A stretch of 64,000 bases of DNA. Source: Chaenocephalus aceratus. Taxonomy: Eukaryota > Chordata > Actinopteri > Perciformes > Channichthyidae. Below the pieces are notes generated by a model. The model ran no database searches and was not told the DNA's origin. It saw only the letters and a program-made list of their open reading frames with translations. A program made the translations under genes and the position numbers. This document shows, one piece after another, positions 42,277 through 54,661 of this stretch (its first letter is position 1; each line of letters starts with the position of its first letter). The stretch covers positions 2,489,173 to 2,553,172 of the forward strand of contig CM043801.1 of the NCBI GenBank assembly GCA_023974075.1. The letters run 5' to 3'.

Positions 42277-42780
42277 CAATGTACATTTACTCAAGTACTG
42301 TACTTAAGTACACATTTGAGATACTTGTACATTACCTGATTATTTGTATTATATAATACTAACACTTGTACTCTACTACATTTTGGAAGCAGATGTTGTA
42401 CTTTTTTACTCCACTACATATATTTGACAGATCTATTTACTAGTTACTTTATACATTCAGATTCTGACACACAACACTTACTAAAATACTAACACTTTTA
42501 AAATAGTTAGTTTGAACCATCCAACATAACATTTAAGTAAAATCACGAGTGTTAGCAGGAAACTTATTGGCAGCAAACAAGAAGACGTTTTTTCCTCAGA
42601 AATATTTCTCAGTTCCAGCTTCTCAAATGTAGATTTGCTGCTTTTGCCTTACAATACATGTTTCTACTCGCACTTAAATACTTTTACTTAAGTACCATTC
42701 TTGATGCAGTACTTTGACTTGAAATTGAGTATTTGTTTCTGTGCGGTATTAGTACTTTTACTGTAGCAGAGTCCTTCGAT
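42277..42780 (+). mobile_element. Copy of an abundant teleost MITE (CTCAAGTACTGTACTTAAG)
   Basis: Begins near ACATTTACTCAAGTACTGTA and includes TTGAGATACTTGTA, CTCCACTACATATATTTGAC and ACTTTTACTTAAGTAC. The same words occur at 53110-53312, 54662-55105, 55381-55427 plus 56622-57166, and 60351-60731. Terminal CAGAGGTG-type motifs in other copies suggest a hAT-like family. Ends are not clear in this copy. Confidence 0.65.
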
Positions 42781-44443
42781 CTATACGGCGCTGTACTGTA
42801 GTAAAGAGTCTGAATACTTTGTGTCCTCTGCAGGCTGGGGGCAGGAAGCTTCGTGGTGTCACCACAGCGCCCCCTGCTGGCCCCCACAGGATATGTCTGT
42901 GTCCAGCACGAGAGAAAGCCAGACAGGAGGGGCTCAGCTCCCAGATGAGATAAGGTCAATATCATGTACCATTCATTATATTACAACACAGAATACCTTT
43001 ACTTCCCATAATGCACTATGATTGTGTGTCTTTTGCAGACCCTTGCCTTTAACAGTGCCTTTCTTCTCTTCATCCAGTCTATGTTCCTAACACATACTCC
43101 TGTTTGAACAGCAGAGGGCGGCAGAGTATATGAAACATCATGTCCAACAAAAGGCAGGGTTCGTGGAAGAAAAACCTTCATGGTTACACAACACACACTT
43201 TTATTACATACTTATATGAGTGAAACATATCTCACGTTATAGCTTTACATTTCAGTATAAACTACAACAGTATTTTGTTAACATATGATATATGTTATAG
43301 TATATGCTATATCTTCCTTTCTGTCATTTAGAAGAATTTACTCCTTTCATTTAAATAAGTTTAAAGAACGACTAAAAGTAGTTATTTAAGTAATACTGAT
43401 TTACATCAGTTTTGATTTGACTCAACTGTTAACTGAAAATACTGAACAGAATGTTAGGGGAACACACAGACGTCTGGAATATGAGACGTCTCTGTCTGCT
43501 CTCTGTCACTTTTCAAATGTACATTTTCTTTATGCTAAATGTCTGTCTTTAGTCACTTTTACCGTTTCTTTATTACTTTTCACAACAAGTCATGCTAACA
43601 TGCACACTCTGAAGCAATTCCACATTTGTAGAGTCTCACAGAATCAATGCTACTTTCTTAAAAATGGTCAAACACAAGATGAGGATCATCGAACCACTGG
43701 ATATTGCCACTAACATGTTGTCACTAAAAATGATGAATGTATTAACATGCAACACACATAGAAAGGAAACATATGTACTTGGAAGCATCTCTAAGTTAAT
43801 AACATATATCATTTACATGTAATAAATAAGAATTACACCTGTACTAAGTTAAAGAGATATTGCACCAAACGTTTGAACAAGTGATAGTCTTAAATGATCC
43901 AGGTCCTGTCTTCACGCTGTCTGACAGATACACAGCGAGGACATGTGATCCCAACAGATGAGTGTACTCGTCCTCCTGACAGCAACCACACCTCCAAGAG
44001 ACCTTGACAGGCCTGAGATCAGCTTGTCCTCTGTACTGACTGGAGGATAAGGCTGCTCTTTTTGTTGAGTCATCTGATGAAAGACCAAAGCAATAGTCCA
44101 TCTGTCAACACTCTGATACCCAGTATGTGACCAAGCACATTTACTACAGATGTAAATCCTTAGCTCACAAATAAATGATTTAGTTTAAAAGAAGGTCCAG
44201 TGATTTCCCAGCAGGACGGTGAGATGAAGTCAACATGAAGTGGTGTGTGTTGGTGCTGATGAAGGAGCAGTGTGGCGTGGTAATGGGGTGTAATGGTTTC
44301 TTTGGACACTGGAGCTCCATGGCGGAGAGGAAGTGTCGGGTACACAGCAGACATTCTTGGTTTCATGTGAACGCTGTTTGAAGGAAAGGAACATTTTTAA
44401 CAACTGCATCAAACTGGGTTCGAGATAAAAAACACTGGATCAT
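42781..44443. other. No gene seen
   Basis: AT-rich non-coding DNA. GCGCCCCCTGCTGG at 42868-42882 is a CTCF-like word but has no further support. Confidence 0.4.
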
Positions 44444-44497
44444 TCAGTGTTTTAATAAGTCAGTGTTTTAATAAGTCAGTGTTTTAATAAGTCAGTG
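44444..44497. repeat. 16-bp tandem repeat, three units
   Basis: Units of GTGTTTTAATAAGTCA repeated about three times with a partial fourth (CAGTGCTTCAG). Confidence 0.85.
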
Positions 44498-44499
44498 CT

Positions 44500-45600
44500 T
44501 CAGTTTATTGTGGCTTTACAGTAACCGTCATGCTCACAGTTGATCTCAGCTTCATTTGTCAGACACAGTCCCTTCACATTTACACTTGGTATTCACAGGA
44601 TCTGAATACTTTATCCAGACGATGACCTCTGATCTATGGTCTTTGTTTTTCTTTATAAGAACGTGGTCATTGGCCTACTTGATTACACTTATCTTCTAGA
44701 TGTGGTCCGGTCCTTTTTTCCTAAAACATTGAAATGGCAGGTGTAAATAAGCTAATAGAATGGGAGGGAACACGGGGATGTTAGCCTGTGCAGACCGTTC
44801 ACATGCAAACAAACACAACACCCTACAGGTGAGGGAAACCCCCCAAAGCAGAACAACCCCTTTAAGAACATTGATGTGAGTTTGGCCAACCGAAGCTGTT
44901 CTGAGTGCAAGATGAGGAGGTGGAGTATGATCAATGAGCAGCTGAAGTCAAATGTTAGACTTTAACACCAGATCATAACCTAACCAGTCTTACAAATATA
45001 ACACTATACTGTGCACGTTAATAGTTGAAAATAATGTAAACCCATCCTCATACTAACTGTTAATCTCCTGCTTATAGCACATAACACATACTATCAATCT
45101 ACTGGGAAGTAACGGCACCACATGCAGTCACATGACTTCTGACGATGCCTGCTGTTCACGTTCACCCGCAGGTATATAATGCTAGCATTCTGTCACTTAA
45201 CTTCATGAACACTGACAACGTTTTTGGAATTGCTAACAACTTAAAATACGTTAGCTAGCTATCTCCTAACTAACCTACAGCAGCGGTAAATCATCTGCCT
45301 AATCGTAGCTAAAGCACACAATACTGTTGACATGTCAGAACGTAAATTCTATGCACTTTACACGCTCAAATGTAAAGAACTGTCAAGTTTCTCTCATTGG
45401 TAAAGACTAGCAACAACTAAACAGCTGATAACACACAACTAGTGTGAGTATCTCTGTGTGTACCTCTCATGTTCCTGTCAATGTGTATGCATGCATGTAA
45501 AACTGTAAGCAGATAAACTGCACTGAGCACTGAATAGTACTCTGCCTCTTTTCTTGTTGTAAATACTGTCTCTAGGAGAGCGAGTTAGCTGTTACACTGA
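44500..45600. other. No gene seen
   Basis: AT-rich unique-looking DNA left of the palindromic MITE. Confidence 0.4.
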
Positions 45601-45694
45601 AACAGATTTCACATAACTGTATTAGGTTGGTTGAACACAATAATATTAAGTTGAACCTAATATTTTGTATTTAAAGTTAATATTATTGCTTTTA

Positions 45695-48600
45695 CGTTTT
45701 TTTACCTCTCTGAAGAACCAGCACCTTACCGTGGTAGAGAGGTTTGTGTGCCCTGATGAACCTGGGGGCTGTGTTGTCTGGAACCTTGTGTTCCTGGTAG
45801 GGTCTCCCATGGCAAATTGGTCTCAGGCAAGGGGCCAGACTAAGATTGGTTCAAAACACCTCATGAAAGAAAAAACAAGACGTGAGGATACCCGGCCCGG
45901 AGGAAGCCCGGGGTCCCTTTCTGGAGCCAGGCCCGGAAGGAGGACTCGTCGGCGAGCGTCTGGTGGCCGGGCTTGCCACGGAGTTCGGCCGGGCTCAGCC
46001 CGAAAAGGCAACGTGGGCAACACCTCCGCTTCTCCGTCCCGCGGGCCCACCACCTACGGGAAACAGCGATGGGGTCGGGTGCGCTGCCAGAAGGGTGGCA
46101 GTGAAAGCGGAGGGTCTCGACAGACCAGACCCGGGCGACAGAAGCTGGCTTTGGGGACGTGGAACGTCACCTCTCTGGGGGGGAAGGAGCCGGAGCTTGT
46201 GCGGGAGGTGGAGCGTTACCAGTTGGATCTGGTTGGGCTCACCTCTACGCACAGCGTCGGCTCTGGAACCTTACTTCTGGATAGGGGTTGGACTCTATTC
46301 TTCTCCGGAGTTGCTCAAGGTGTGAGGCGCCGGGGGGGTGTGGGGATACTCACAAGTCCCCGGTTAGGTGCTTCGTTGTTGGAGTTTACCCCAGTGGACG
46401 AGAGGGTCGCCTCCCTACGCCTGCGGGTTATGGGGGGGAAAACTCTGACTGTTGTGTGTGCTTATGCACCCAACAGTAGTTCAGAGTATACGGCCTTCTT
46501 GGAGACCCTGGAAAGAGTCCTGGATGGGGCTCCTGAAGGGGACTCTTTAGTCTTGCTGGGAGACTTCAACGCACATGTGGACAATGATGGAGACACTTGG
46601 AGGGGCGTGATTGGGAGGAACGGCCCCCCTGATCTGAACCGGAGTGGTGGTTTGTTACTGGACTTCTGTGCTAGTCATGGATTGGCCATAACAAACACCA
46701 TGTTCGAACATAAGGATGCTCATAAGTGTACGTGGTACCAGAGCACCCTATAGGCAGAAGGTCCATGATCGATTTCGTTATCGTATCATCGGACCTGAGG
46801 CCGTATGTTTTGGACACTCGAGTAAAGAGAGGGGCGGAGTTGTCAACTGATCACCATCTGGTGGTGAGTTGGGTCGAGTGGCTGGGGAAGCCTCTGGATA
46901 GACCTGGTCAGCCCAAACGTGTAGTTCGGGTGAACTGGGAACGTCTGGAGGAGGCCCAAGTTCAGGAGGCCTTCAACTCGCACCTCCGGCGGAGCTTTTC
47001 GGGCATTCTTGTGGAGGTTGGGGACATTGAACCAGAGTGGTCGGTGTTCAAAGTCTCTATTGCCGAAGCCGCGGCGGGGAGCTGTGGTCTCAAGGTCCTA
47101 GGTGCCTCAAGGGGCGGTAACCCTCGAACCTCCTGGTGGACACCGGTGGTCAGGGAAGCCGTCCGACTGAAGAAGGAGGCCTTCAGGGATTTGTTATCCC
47201 GGGGGACTCCCGAGGCAGTTGCAAGGTACCGACAGGCCCGAAGGGCAGCAGCCTCATCCGTGGCCGAGGCAAAGCAGCGGGTGTGGGAGAAGTTCGGAGA
47301 AGACATGGAGAAGGACTTTCGGGCGGCACCAAAGTTGTTCTGGAAAACTGTCCGACACCTCAGGAAGAGGAAGCAGGGAACCATCCATGCTGTGTACAGT
47401 AAGGATGGGACGTTGTTGACCTCAACTGATGGAGTGTTAGGGCGTTGGAAGGAACACTTTGAGGAACTCCTGAACCCGACAACTCCGCCCTCTATGTTAG
47501 AGGCAGAGCTGGAGTATGACGGGGGATCAACACCAATCTCCCAGGGGGAGGTCACTGAGGTCGTCAAACAACTCCACAGTGGCAAAGCCCCGGGGGTGGA
47601 TGAGATCCGCCCAGAAATGCTGAAGGCTCTGGGTGTTGAGGGACTGTCATGGTTGACACGTCTCATCAACGTTGCGTGGAAGTCGGAAACAGTACCGAAG
47701 GAGTGGCAGACCGGGGTGGTGGTTCCCCTTTTTAAAAAGGGGGATCAGAGGGTGTGTGCCAATTACAGAGGCATCACACTACTCAGCCTCCCCGGGAAAG
47801 TTTACTCCAAGGTACTCGAAAGGAGGATCAGGCCGATTGTCGAACCTCAGATTGAGGAGGAACAATGCGGATTCCGTCCTGGTCGTGGAACGACGGATCA
47901 GCTTTTTACTCTCGCAAGGATCCTGGAGGGGGCCTGGGAGTACGCTTATCCGGTCTACATGTGTTTTGTAGACTTGGAGAAGGCGTATGACCGAGTTCCC
48001 AGGGAGTTACTGTGGGAGGTGCTGCGGGAGTATGGGGTGAGGGGGTCTCTACTCAGGGCCATCCTATCTCTGTACTCCCAAAGCGAGAGCTGTGTCCGGG
48101 TCCTCGGCAGTAAGTCGGACCCATTTCCGGTGAGGGTTAGCCTCCGCCAGGGCTGCGCTTTGTCACCAATCCTGTTTGTAATATACATGGATCGGATTTC
48201 GAGGCGTAGTCGTGGGGGAGGGGGTCTGCAGTTCGGTGGACTAAGGATTGCACCACTGCTTTTTGCAGATGATGTGGTTCTGATGGCTTCATCGGTCTGC
48301 GACCTTCAGCACTCACTGGATCGGTTCGCAACCGAGTGTGAAGCGGCTGGGATGAGGATCAGCACCTCCAAATCTGAGGCCATGGTTCTCAGCAGGAAAC
48401 TGATGGACTGTCCACTCCAAGTAGGGAATGAGTCCTTACCCCAAGTGAAGGAGTTCAAGTATCTCGGGGTCTTGTTCTCGAGTGAGGGAACAATGGAGCA
48501 TGAGATGGGCCGGAGAATCGGAGCAGCGGGAGCGGTACTGCAGTCGCTTTACCGCACCGTTGTGACGAAAAGGGAGCTGAGCCAGAAGGCAAAGCTCTCT

Positions 48601-49060
48601 GTCTACCGGGCCATTTTCGTTCCTACCCTCACCTATGGTCATGAAGGATGGGTCATGACCGAAAGAACGAGATCGCGGATACAAGCGGCCGAGATGGGTT
48701 TCCTCCGCCGGGTGGCTGGTGTCTCCCTTAGGGATAAGGTGAGAAGTTCGGTCATCAGGGAGGGACTCGGAGTTGAGCCGCTCCTCCTTCACGTCGAAAG
48801 GAGCCAGTTGAGTTGGTTCGGGCACCTAGTTGGGATGCCACCTGGGCGCCTCCCTAGGGAGGTGTTCCAGGCACGTCCAGCTAGGAAGAGACCTAGGACC
48901 AGGTGGAGGGATTATATCTCTTCGCTGGCCTGGGAGCGCCTTGGGATCCCCCAGTCAGAGCTGGTTGATGTCGCCAGGGAAAAGAAAGTTTGGGGCTCTC
49001 TGCTGGAACTGCTACCCCCGCGACCCGACCACAGATAAGCGGGAGAAGATGGATGGATGG
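45695..49060 (+). mobile_element. Rex3-like RTE LINE, near full length
   Basis: 3366 bp flanked by the identical 13-bp sequence ATTATTGCTTTTA at 45682-45694 and 49061-49073. The 3' end is a GATGGATGGATGG tail, the signature of teleost Rex3 (RTE clade). One long endonuclease-RT coding region with a single frame break. The 5' part includes untranslated sequence with ACCTTACCGTGGTAGAG. The perfect duplication and open frame imply a young insertion. Confidence 0.9.
45809..49038 (+). pseudogene. Rex3-like endonuclease-reverse transcriptase, one frameshift
   Basis: From the ATG at 45809 ([20 protein letters not shown]) a basic N-terminal stretch leads to an apurinic-type endonuclease: [32 protein letters not shown] and, after a frame change near 46740, RRSMIDFVIVSSDLRPYV and LSTDHHLVVSWV. 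RT follows: SGKAPGVDEIRPEMLKALG, KEWQTGVVVPLFKKGD, CGFRPGRGTTDQLFTL, CFVDLEKAYDRVPR (motif A), LRQGCALSPILF and LLFADDVVLMAS (FADD at 48262-48273). It ends ELLPPRPDHR and stop at 49038. The downstream 770-codon frame has no stops; the only visible defect is the frameshift (46738-46755). The 5' start is a choice among several in-frame ATGs. Confidence 0.85.
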
Positions 49061-49104
49061 ATTATTGCTTTTAACTAACCTAATACAGTTATGTGAAATC
49101 TGTT

Positions 49105-49427
49105 GACATATTACATTTCATTAAAGTCAATGTTTCAGTTTTATCAGTGTGGCAGCTTCTCAGTGTCTCGCAAGCCTGGGGGCTCACTGGACCGAAGTTG
49201 AATCCCCCTGGGCCTAAGAATCGAGGATTTTTGTATTTTGTAATTTGTATTTTTAACTGAACACAAGTAGCAACTCTGAAACTCATGGTGTAGTTTGTGT
49301 AAAGCTGGTTGAAAGAAAGCGACAGTGTCACAGTGAGTATGAAGAGTGTCTCCTTCTGAACAGCACACGGAGGTTTGTACAAGTTGGAGCGTTTGAACCA
49401 GGTACCAGGAATAGTGGAGGACAAGAG
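49105..49427. other. No gene seen
   Basis: Non-coding DNA, partly shared with the MITE fragment at 54305-54378 (GACATATTACATTTCATTAA, TCAATGTTTCAG). Confidence 0.4.
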
Positions 49428-49685
49428 CAGGGGCGCAGGTGAGATTTTTTAAATGGGGGGGACGAAACAGATAAATAATTTTCCCGATATTTACTTACTA
49501 TTTGTTTTATTATGTGTTTTACAATCATAACATTAACCCCTGGGTGGGCACATCAGAATTATCTAAGATGATTTAATTACAACGATCATATGTAAATGTA
49601 TATATTGAAAAAAATGATTAAAAAAAAAAAAAATAGGGGGAAGGATCAGCATCCCTTCCCGTCCCCCCCACTATCTGCGCCCCTG
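49428..49685. mobile_element. 258-bp hAT MITE with perfect GACAAGAG duplication
   Basis: The left end is CAGGGGCGCAGGTGAG; the complementary right end is CAGGGGCGCAGATAGTG. Both flanks are GACAAGAG (49420-49427 and 49686-49693). The AT-rich interior includes an A13 run. No coding capacity. Confidence 0.9.
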
Positions 49686-49693
49686 GACAAGAG

Positions 49694-50030
49694 TATCCAA
49701 CAGTTTAATGTGGTTCTGATGTGAGCTGCAGGGCATCCGATGACCACACGGATTCAAGTGTTGCGCTCTTTAGCCCCCCAGGAGTGGAACTGAACATTCA
49801 AACTGACATGTCATTAACAACAGTCTGTGTACATGTGGATACGCTTTATAGTCTCAAGACATTGAATACTATAAAGGGGAACAAATCCCATTATAAAATA
49901 GGCTAGTCATTTGGAATGCATCTCCTTGAAAAGTTTCTATACAACCTTCATTGCTCGAGCATATAACAGCTAAAAAGGCTCCATTGGACAAATGACTTGT
50001 CAAAGGGCTCATACAATGTAAAAATGCGGC
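49694..50030. other. No gene seen
   Basis: Non-coding DNA between the MITE and the minisatellite. Confidence 0.4.
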
Positions 50031-50385
50031 ATGTACAGTGTTACAGTGGTACATTGGTACAGTGTTACAGTGTTACAGTGGTACAGTGGTACAGTGTTAC
50101 AGTGTTACAGTGTTACAGTGGTACATTGGTACAGTGGTACATTGGTACATTGGTACAGTGTTACAGTGTTACAGTGGTACAGTGTTACAGTGTTACAGTG
50201 TTACAGTGTTACAGTGGTACATTGGTACAGTGTTACAGTGTTACAGTGTTACAGTGGTACAGTGGTACATTGGTACAGTGTTACAGTGTTACTGTTACAG
50301 TGGTACAGTGTTACATTGGTACAGTGTTACAGTGTTACAGTGTTACAGTGGTACAGTGTTACAGTGGTACAGTGTTACAGTGTTA
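50031..50385 (+). repeat. 8-bp minisatellite, about 44 units
   Basis: Three variants of one octamer, GTTACAGT, GGTACAGT and GGTACATT, are mixed in irregular order. One unit near 50291 is shortened to GTTACTGTTACAGT, with a 6-bp step. Because 8 is not a multiple of 3 and the unit lacks stops, all three forward frames stay open for 119-129 codons (QCYSVTVVQWY-like); these are not genes. Confidence 0.95.
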
Positions 50386-50585
50386 AATGAGGTTTACTGG
50401 TCGGGGCCACCACAGAAATAGTCTCATTCAGGTAACACTCGGAATCAAAAGTTGGTTGAGTTTATTCTGTAAAGACATATTTCCCTTTTAGAGTTAATGA
50501 TTCATAACAAAATATTAGAATGTTCTAAATACAGTTTGTAAAATGTGACATGTCTGTAGCACATGATGTACACAGCAGAGTACAT

Positions 50586-50706
<121 letters not shown>

Positions 50707-51744
50707 CAGGGCCGGCCCTGACCAATTTGCTGCCCTAGGCAAGATTTTAGCTGGCGCCCCCCCCCCCCCCCAAAATGCAGACACTTACACTTACTATGAC
50801 TCGCGCATGCATGGTTGTGGCATTACCACCAACACAGAAAGATATGGACACAAGATGTGTGCAACTGTATTTAGTTTCCTATCCATTTGAACATGATTTA
50901 AGTGGGGGGGGACCTTACCTCCTCTAGGGGGGTCGGGGGGCATGCACCCCCGGGAAGACTTTTTTTTTTAATATTGAAGTTAAAAGCATCAATCTGGTGC
51001 ACTTTGAGAGCAACATTAGGAGCTCTATGGATATATCTCTCAACACCCATATGAAACAGAACTGTAAGTAGATTTTCTTTTTCTTTATGGATACTTTACA
51101 AATCACTCCCCTTTCAAACTGTATTCTTGTTTATTAATAACAACTTTTTTGTACTGTCATATATTATTTTATACCTGTTTTTCACCTATTCTCTTATTTT
51201 TTTATAACTATAATGATCATATAAAGGTGTGCCTTTACCTCACTGAACTGAGGTTATCAGAGCCTCTCAGTCTTTCAGGAGAGAGCTCTCTAAAGCGCTC
51301 CCCCCGCGGCCGCTTACACAGTAAATTCCAATGTTAATAAAAGCACACAGAAGCTGTGTACGTTTTTTGGGAGTTTGATTTATTTTAAATTAACACAAAT
51401 ACAAAATTAAAACCTATAATTGCACACTACCATTATTTCAAAAAAAATAACAATTTCACATAAACCTCTGGTTTTTACTGGGGCTGGGGCAGTTCAACTT
51501 GATTTTGGGGGTGTGGGGTGTGCCATAGTTTATGGGCGCTGTACGCAATATAGGCGTAGTTCTGTTAGTATAAGATAATAAGATGTACTTTGTTGATCCA
51601 AAATCTGGAAATTGTGTTATGAAATTTAAAAAAAAAGATTTTTTTAATTTCTTATTTATTTATTTTTTCTCCCCAATTTTCGGCGCCCCCTATGGGTTGA
51701 TGCGCCCTTAGCATTCGCCTATACTGCCTATACCGAGGGCCGGC

Positions 51745-51748
<4 letters not shown>
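50707..51748. mobile_element. Second hAT copy inside a GT tract
   Basis: The left end is CAGGGCCGGCCCTGACC with TGCCCTAGGC and GGCGCCCCCC following; the complementary right end is CAGGGCCGGCCCTCGGTAT. Both ends abut GT repeats. Interior sequence at 50881-51070 (GGGGGGTCGGGGGGCATGC, GCATCAATCTGGTGCACTTT, CTCAACACCCATATGAAAC) is the inverted equivalent of 61570-61710 and of the hAT interior at 11850-12540. No transposase motif. Confidence 0.75.

Positions 51749-51807
<59 letters not shown>
51749..51807. repeat. (GT)n microsatellite, right of the second hAT copy
   Basis: About 29 GT units joined directly to the terminus GGCCGGCCCTG. Confidence 0.95.
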
Positions 51808-51811
<4 letters not shown>

Positions 51812-53109
51812 CTCTTGTTTTGACAGCAGGGCTGGTTGTGAAGTCTCCTATCTTGTAATCAGGACACAGACACGTACAATAATATTGAAACAGTACACAC
51901 ACAACCGCATGGAGGATGTTACACACACATACACACAATAGTTATGCAGAAAGGAAACACCCACACACACGAACACAAGCACTCAGTGAAGATGTAAGTC
52001 AGCAGTCTCTCTGTCCTCCTTCAGTCTGAAGCTGGTCCAATGTCTCTCTCCCTGTGTGTGTTCCTCTCTCCACCTCTTCATCCCTCTCTCCTGTAATGAG
52101 AGAGAAAAATGGATCAGATCCAAAAAGAGAAAAGTTAAACCAGATGTGTCCTGAGTGAATGGGGAACTTTTATTGCTCCCTGTTTCTGAATATTATAAAC
52201 AAGCTGTTAAAGAGAAACGTGTTGAGCTGCGCTGTACAAGTTGATCACATGTCCATCTGCAGTGCCATATAACACAACGCAGCTGGGCCCTCAGCATGAA
52301 TAAGGACTGAATGGATGGATGGCTCGAAAAGAGGCTGGGATTAAAAATGATTTTTTGATTTAGCCAGGTGTGCATGGGTCTTACTGTTGAAGCTGCAGAC
52401 TATGTTATAACTGGGAAATCATTCTTTAAATGACTTCAATCATTTCCTATAGGCTTTATATTTACATATAACCTGCAACACATCAAGTACAAGGTTCAAA
52501 TAATCATTCATCTGAAAATCCACTATAGTGTTTAAGCCATTTTTATAGTTCCAGTCGTGTTGTCCATTGTAGTGGAGAACAAATAAAGATTGAATAAAGA
52601 CATGAACAGATGAAGACAAATGTCTCTGGAAAGGCATCGTCTGAGTAGAATCTGATCCTCTTCAGAGATCTGAATCATCATCATCATCACATGAGGAAGT
52701 TGCTGAGTCTCTGGAACAATGTCTGCTTTGATTAGAAACCCTTCATCTCCACGACCAGCAGCACGGCGTAATGCTACTGTGCTACAGTCTGTCCACTTTG
52801 GTCCAGACTGAAGTGTTTCAACAAAAATGTCATTTAATTAATATAACATTTCAACAAGTGAATTTGGAATGTATACCGACCTTCACTAAGAATGTAGTGA
52901 TCGCTCGACTTTTCCTCTGACGCCACAATAAGGAATACGTTTGAGGAGTTTTCAGATGATCCTACGGTGGCCGACTCGACTCTTGGTGTTTAGTTCGTGC
53001 AGCTTTTAGTACACGCTGCGCATGTTTCCTCACGTTTGTGAAGATGTTTTGTCATCTCGTGTTTTGGCACATTTGTGTTAATTTGTGTTTTCTAATGGAA
53101 ATATTTTAC
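51808..53109. other. No gene seen
   Basis: Unique-looking non-coding DNA with short ACAC runs at 51893-51975. No exon could be supported on either strand. Confidence 0.4.
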
Positions 53110-53312
53110 AACACGCCACTTTTACTTTTGGTACTTTAAATATATTTTGATGCTAATACTTTTCTACTTTTACTTGAGTAACATTTTGACTGCAGGACTT
53201 TTACTTGTAAACGAGTATTCCTACACTCTGGTACTTCTATTCTACACAAGAACAATATCTACTACTACTTTGACTAAAGTACCAGATCCAAGTACTTCTT
53301 CCATCTTTACCC
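53110..53312 (+). mobile_element. Abundant teleost MITE, right-half fragment
   Basis: Contains ACTTTTACTTGAGTAACATT, CTGCAGGACTTTTACTTGTA, GAGTATTCCTACACTCTGGT and AAGTACTTCTTCCATC, the inverted equivalent of the left part of 54662-55105. The left half is missing. Confidence 0.7.
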
Positions 53313-53818
53313 TTGCTCTTCTTCTATGCTAGTTCTGTGTCTGACCTCTTCCCAGCCCCTCCTCTCTCGTTCACTGGTCTCAGGTGGGTTTCTGCATGGG
53401 GGGGGGTCAGATCAGCATCAGATTACATTGTAAACAATAGTCCTCTGTTCCTTCTCTCCTTTTTCATGCCCTCCTTGGCCTCCTCCTCTTTTATCCCTCT
53501 GGCATTCTCACCTACATTCTACCCCCCCACCCCCCAGCTAACACACCTCACTCTGTTCCCTCTCAGTTCTCGTCCCTCCGGATTTCATCTCAAGTCTTCA
53601 GTGGTGGCACAGGGTTATGAAAATCACTTCTGTTTGACCTCTACAGGGTAAAAGCTGTTTAGTGTTGGAACTATCTATGTTTAGCGAGACCTTGATACAT
53701 GATGTAATAAAGTAAACCAGAGCAGCTGCATAACTCATTATGTGATCTAAACTTATGCATACACGATATTAGGACTAAAACAAATCCTGTATTCCATTGG
53801 CTATAACAATCCTACACA

Positions 53819-53819
<1 letters not shown>
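53313..53819. other. No gene seen
   Basis: C/T-rich non-coding DNA. A 112-codon frame at 53313-53651 has no recognisable motif and biased composition, so it is not called. Confidence 0.4.

Positions 53820-53890
<71 letters not shown>
53820..53890. repeat. (AC)n microsatellite
   Basis: About 35 AC units. Confidence 0.95.
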
Positions 53891-53891
<1 letters not shown>

Positions 53892-54661
53892 TCACTCAAA
53901 CTTAAGCCCCCTTATCATCCTCAAGGATCTTTCTTAGCACATTCTGCCACCAACGCCATCCGCTAATACTGCTGTCACGAAAAGGTGTTTTTATATAGCA
54001 CTTTCTTTCTGAGCGAACGGACTCAGCTCTGTGAAGCCATTGTGTTCTGCATAAAACAGTTTTTAATTGTGTCCTGGTCTGTGGTTGTCATTTGCAGTAG
54101 GTGTGCCTTGGTACTGCAGGCCAGGAGGGGGCACACACATAGTTCATTATGCATGTTCTTGCCATACAAAGTTAAATTGAAGCTGTGTTATAAAGTGATG
54201 TGACAGTTAATAAACCAGTTCAGCCTTTAAGTCTTAAAGTAAAGAAACAAACATTCCCAATATTTCGACCAACATAATCTAGACTAGATCAATTTATATT
54301 CAGTTAAATGCCTAATACAGTTATGTGTAATCTGTTGACATAATACATTTAATTGAAGTCAATGTTTCAGTTTTTTCATTCTTAAGTACTTCCCACTTCT
54401 GCTAAAAACTTAAGAAGCTAAAAAAGTCTTGTTTGTGGTTCTCTACTCTCCTCATCTCCTCTGAGCTGAATCTAGATCCTTCCGTATATAGGCCTGTCCC
54501 AGATTAGAAACTGAACTGGGTCAGTTCTTCCAGGGCTAGACCCGCTGCAGGGACAGCGTCCAATAAAAGCCTGTCCTCTGTGAGGAAGTGTGCTGAGAGT
54601 ACAGAGAGAAGTTCATTCTCTCTTATTTTACTTATCACTTTCAGTTCTTGTCAGGTATATG
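53891..54661. other. No gene; palindromic-MITE arm fragment at 54305-54378
   Basis: Non-coding DNA. 54305-54378 (CCTAATACAGTTATGTGTAA, CTGTTGACATAATACATTTA, GTCAATGTTTCAGTTTT) matches the right arm of the palindromic MITE at 49073-49145. Nothing else was recognised. Confidence 0.5.

Larger units (their letters stand above)
45601..49104. mobile_element. Palindromic MITE split by a Rex3-like LINE
   Basis: The arms at 45601-45632 and 49073-49104 are inverted repeats of 32 bp with one mismatch (AACAGATTTCACATAACTGT, then ATTAGGTTGGTT). The sequence outside the LINE is only about 125 bp, so this was a small hairpin-type element before the LINE entered. A related right arm occurs at 54305-54378. 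Class not assigned. Confidence 0.65.

Noticed and set aside
42868..42882. CTCF site (GCGCCCCCTGCTGG)
   Set aside because: A good core word, but a single short match without flanking or conservation evidence cannot be supported from sequence alone.
46960..47670. 235-codon minus-strand frame
   Set aside because: Antisense shadow of the Rex3-like RT coding sequence with no motif of its own.
49997..50421. Three overlapping frames of 119-129 codons rich in V, Y, Q, C and T
   Set aside because: Products of the 8-bp minisatellite.
53313..53651. 112-codon frame near a C/T-rich stretch
   Set aside because: Composition-driven, no motif, no supporting context.
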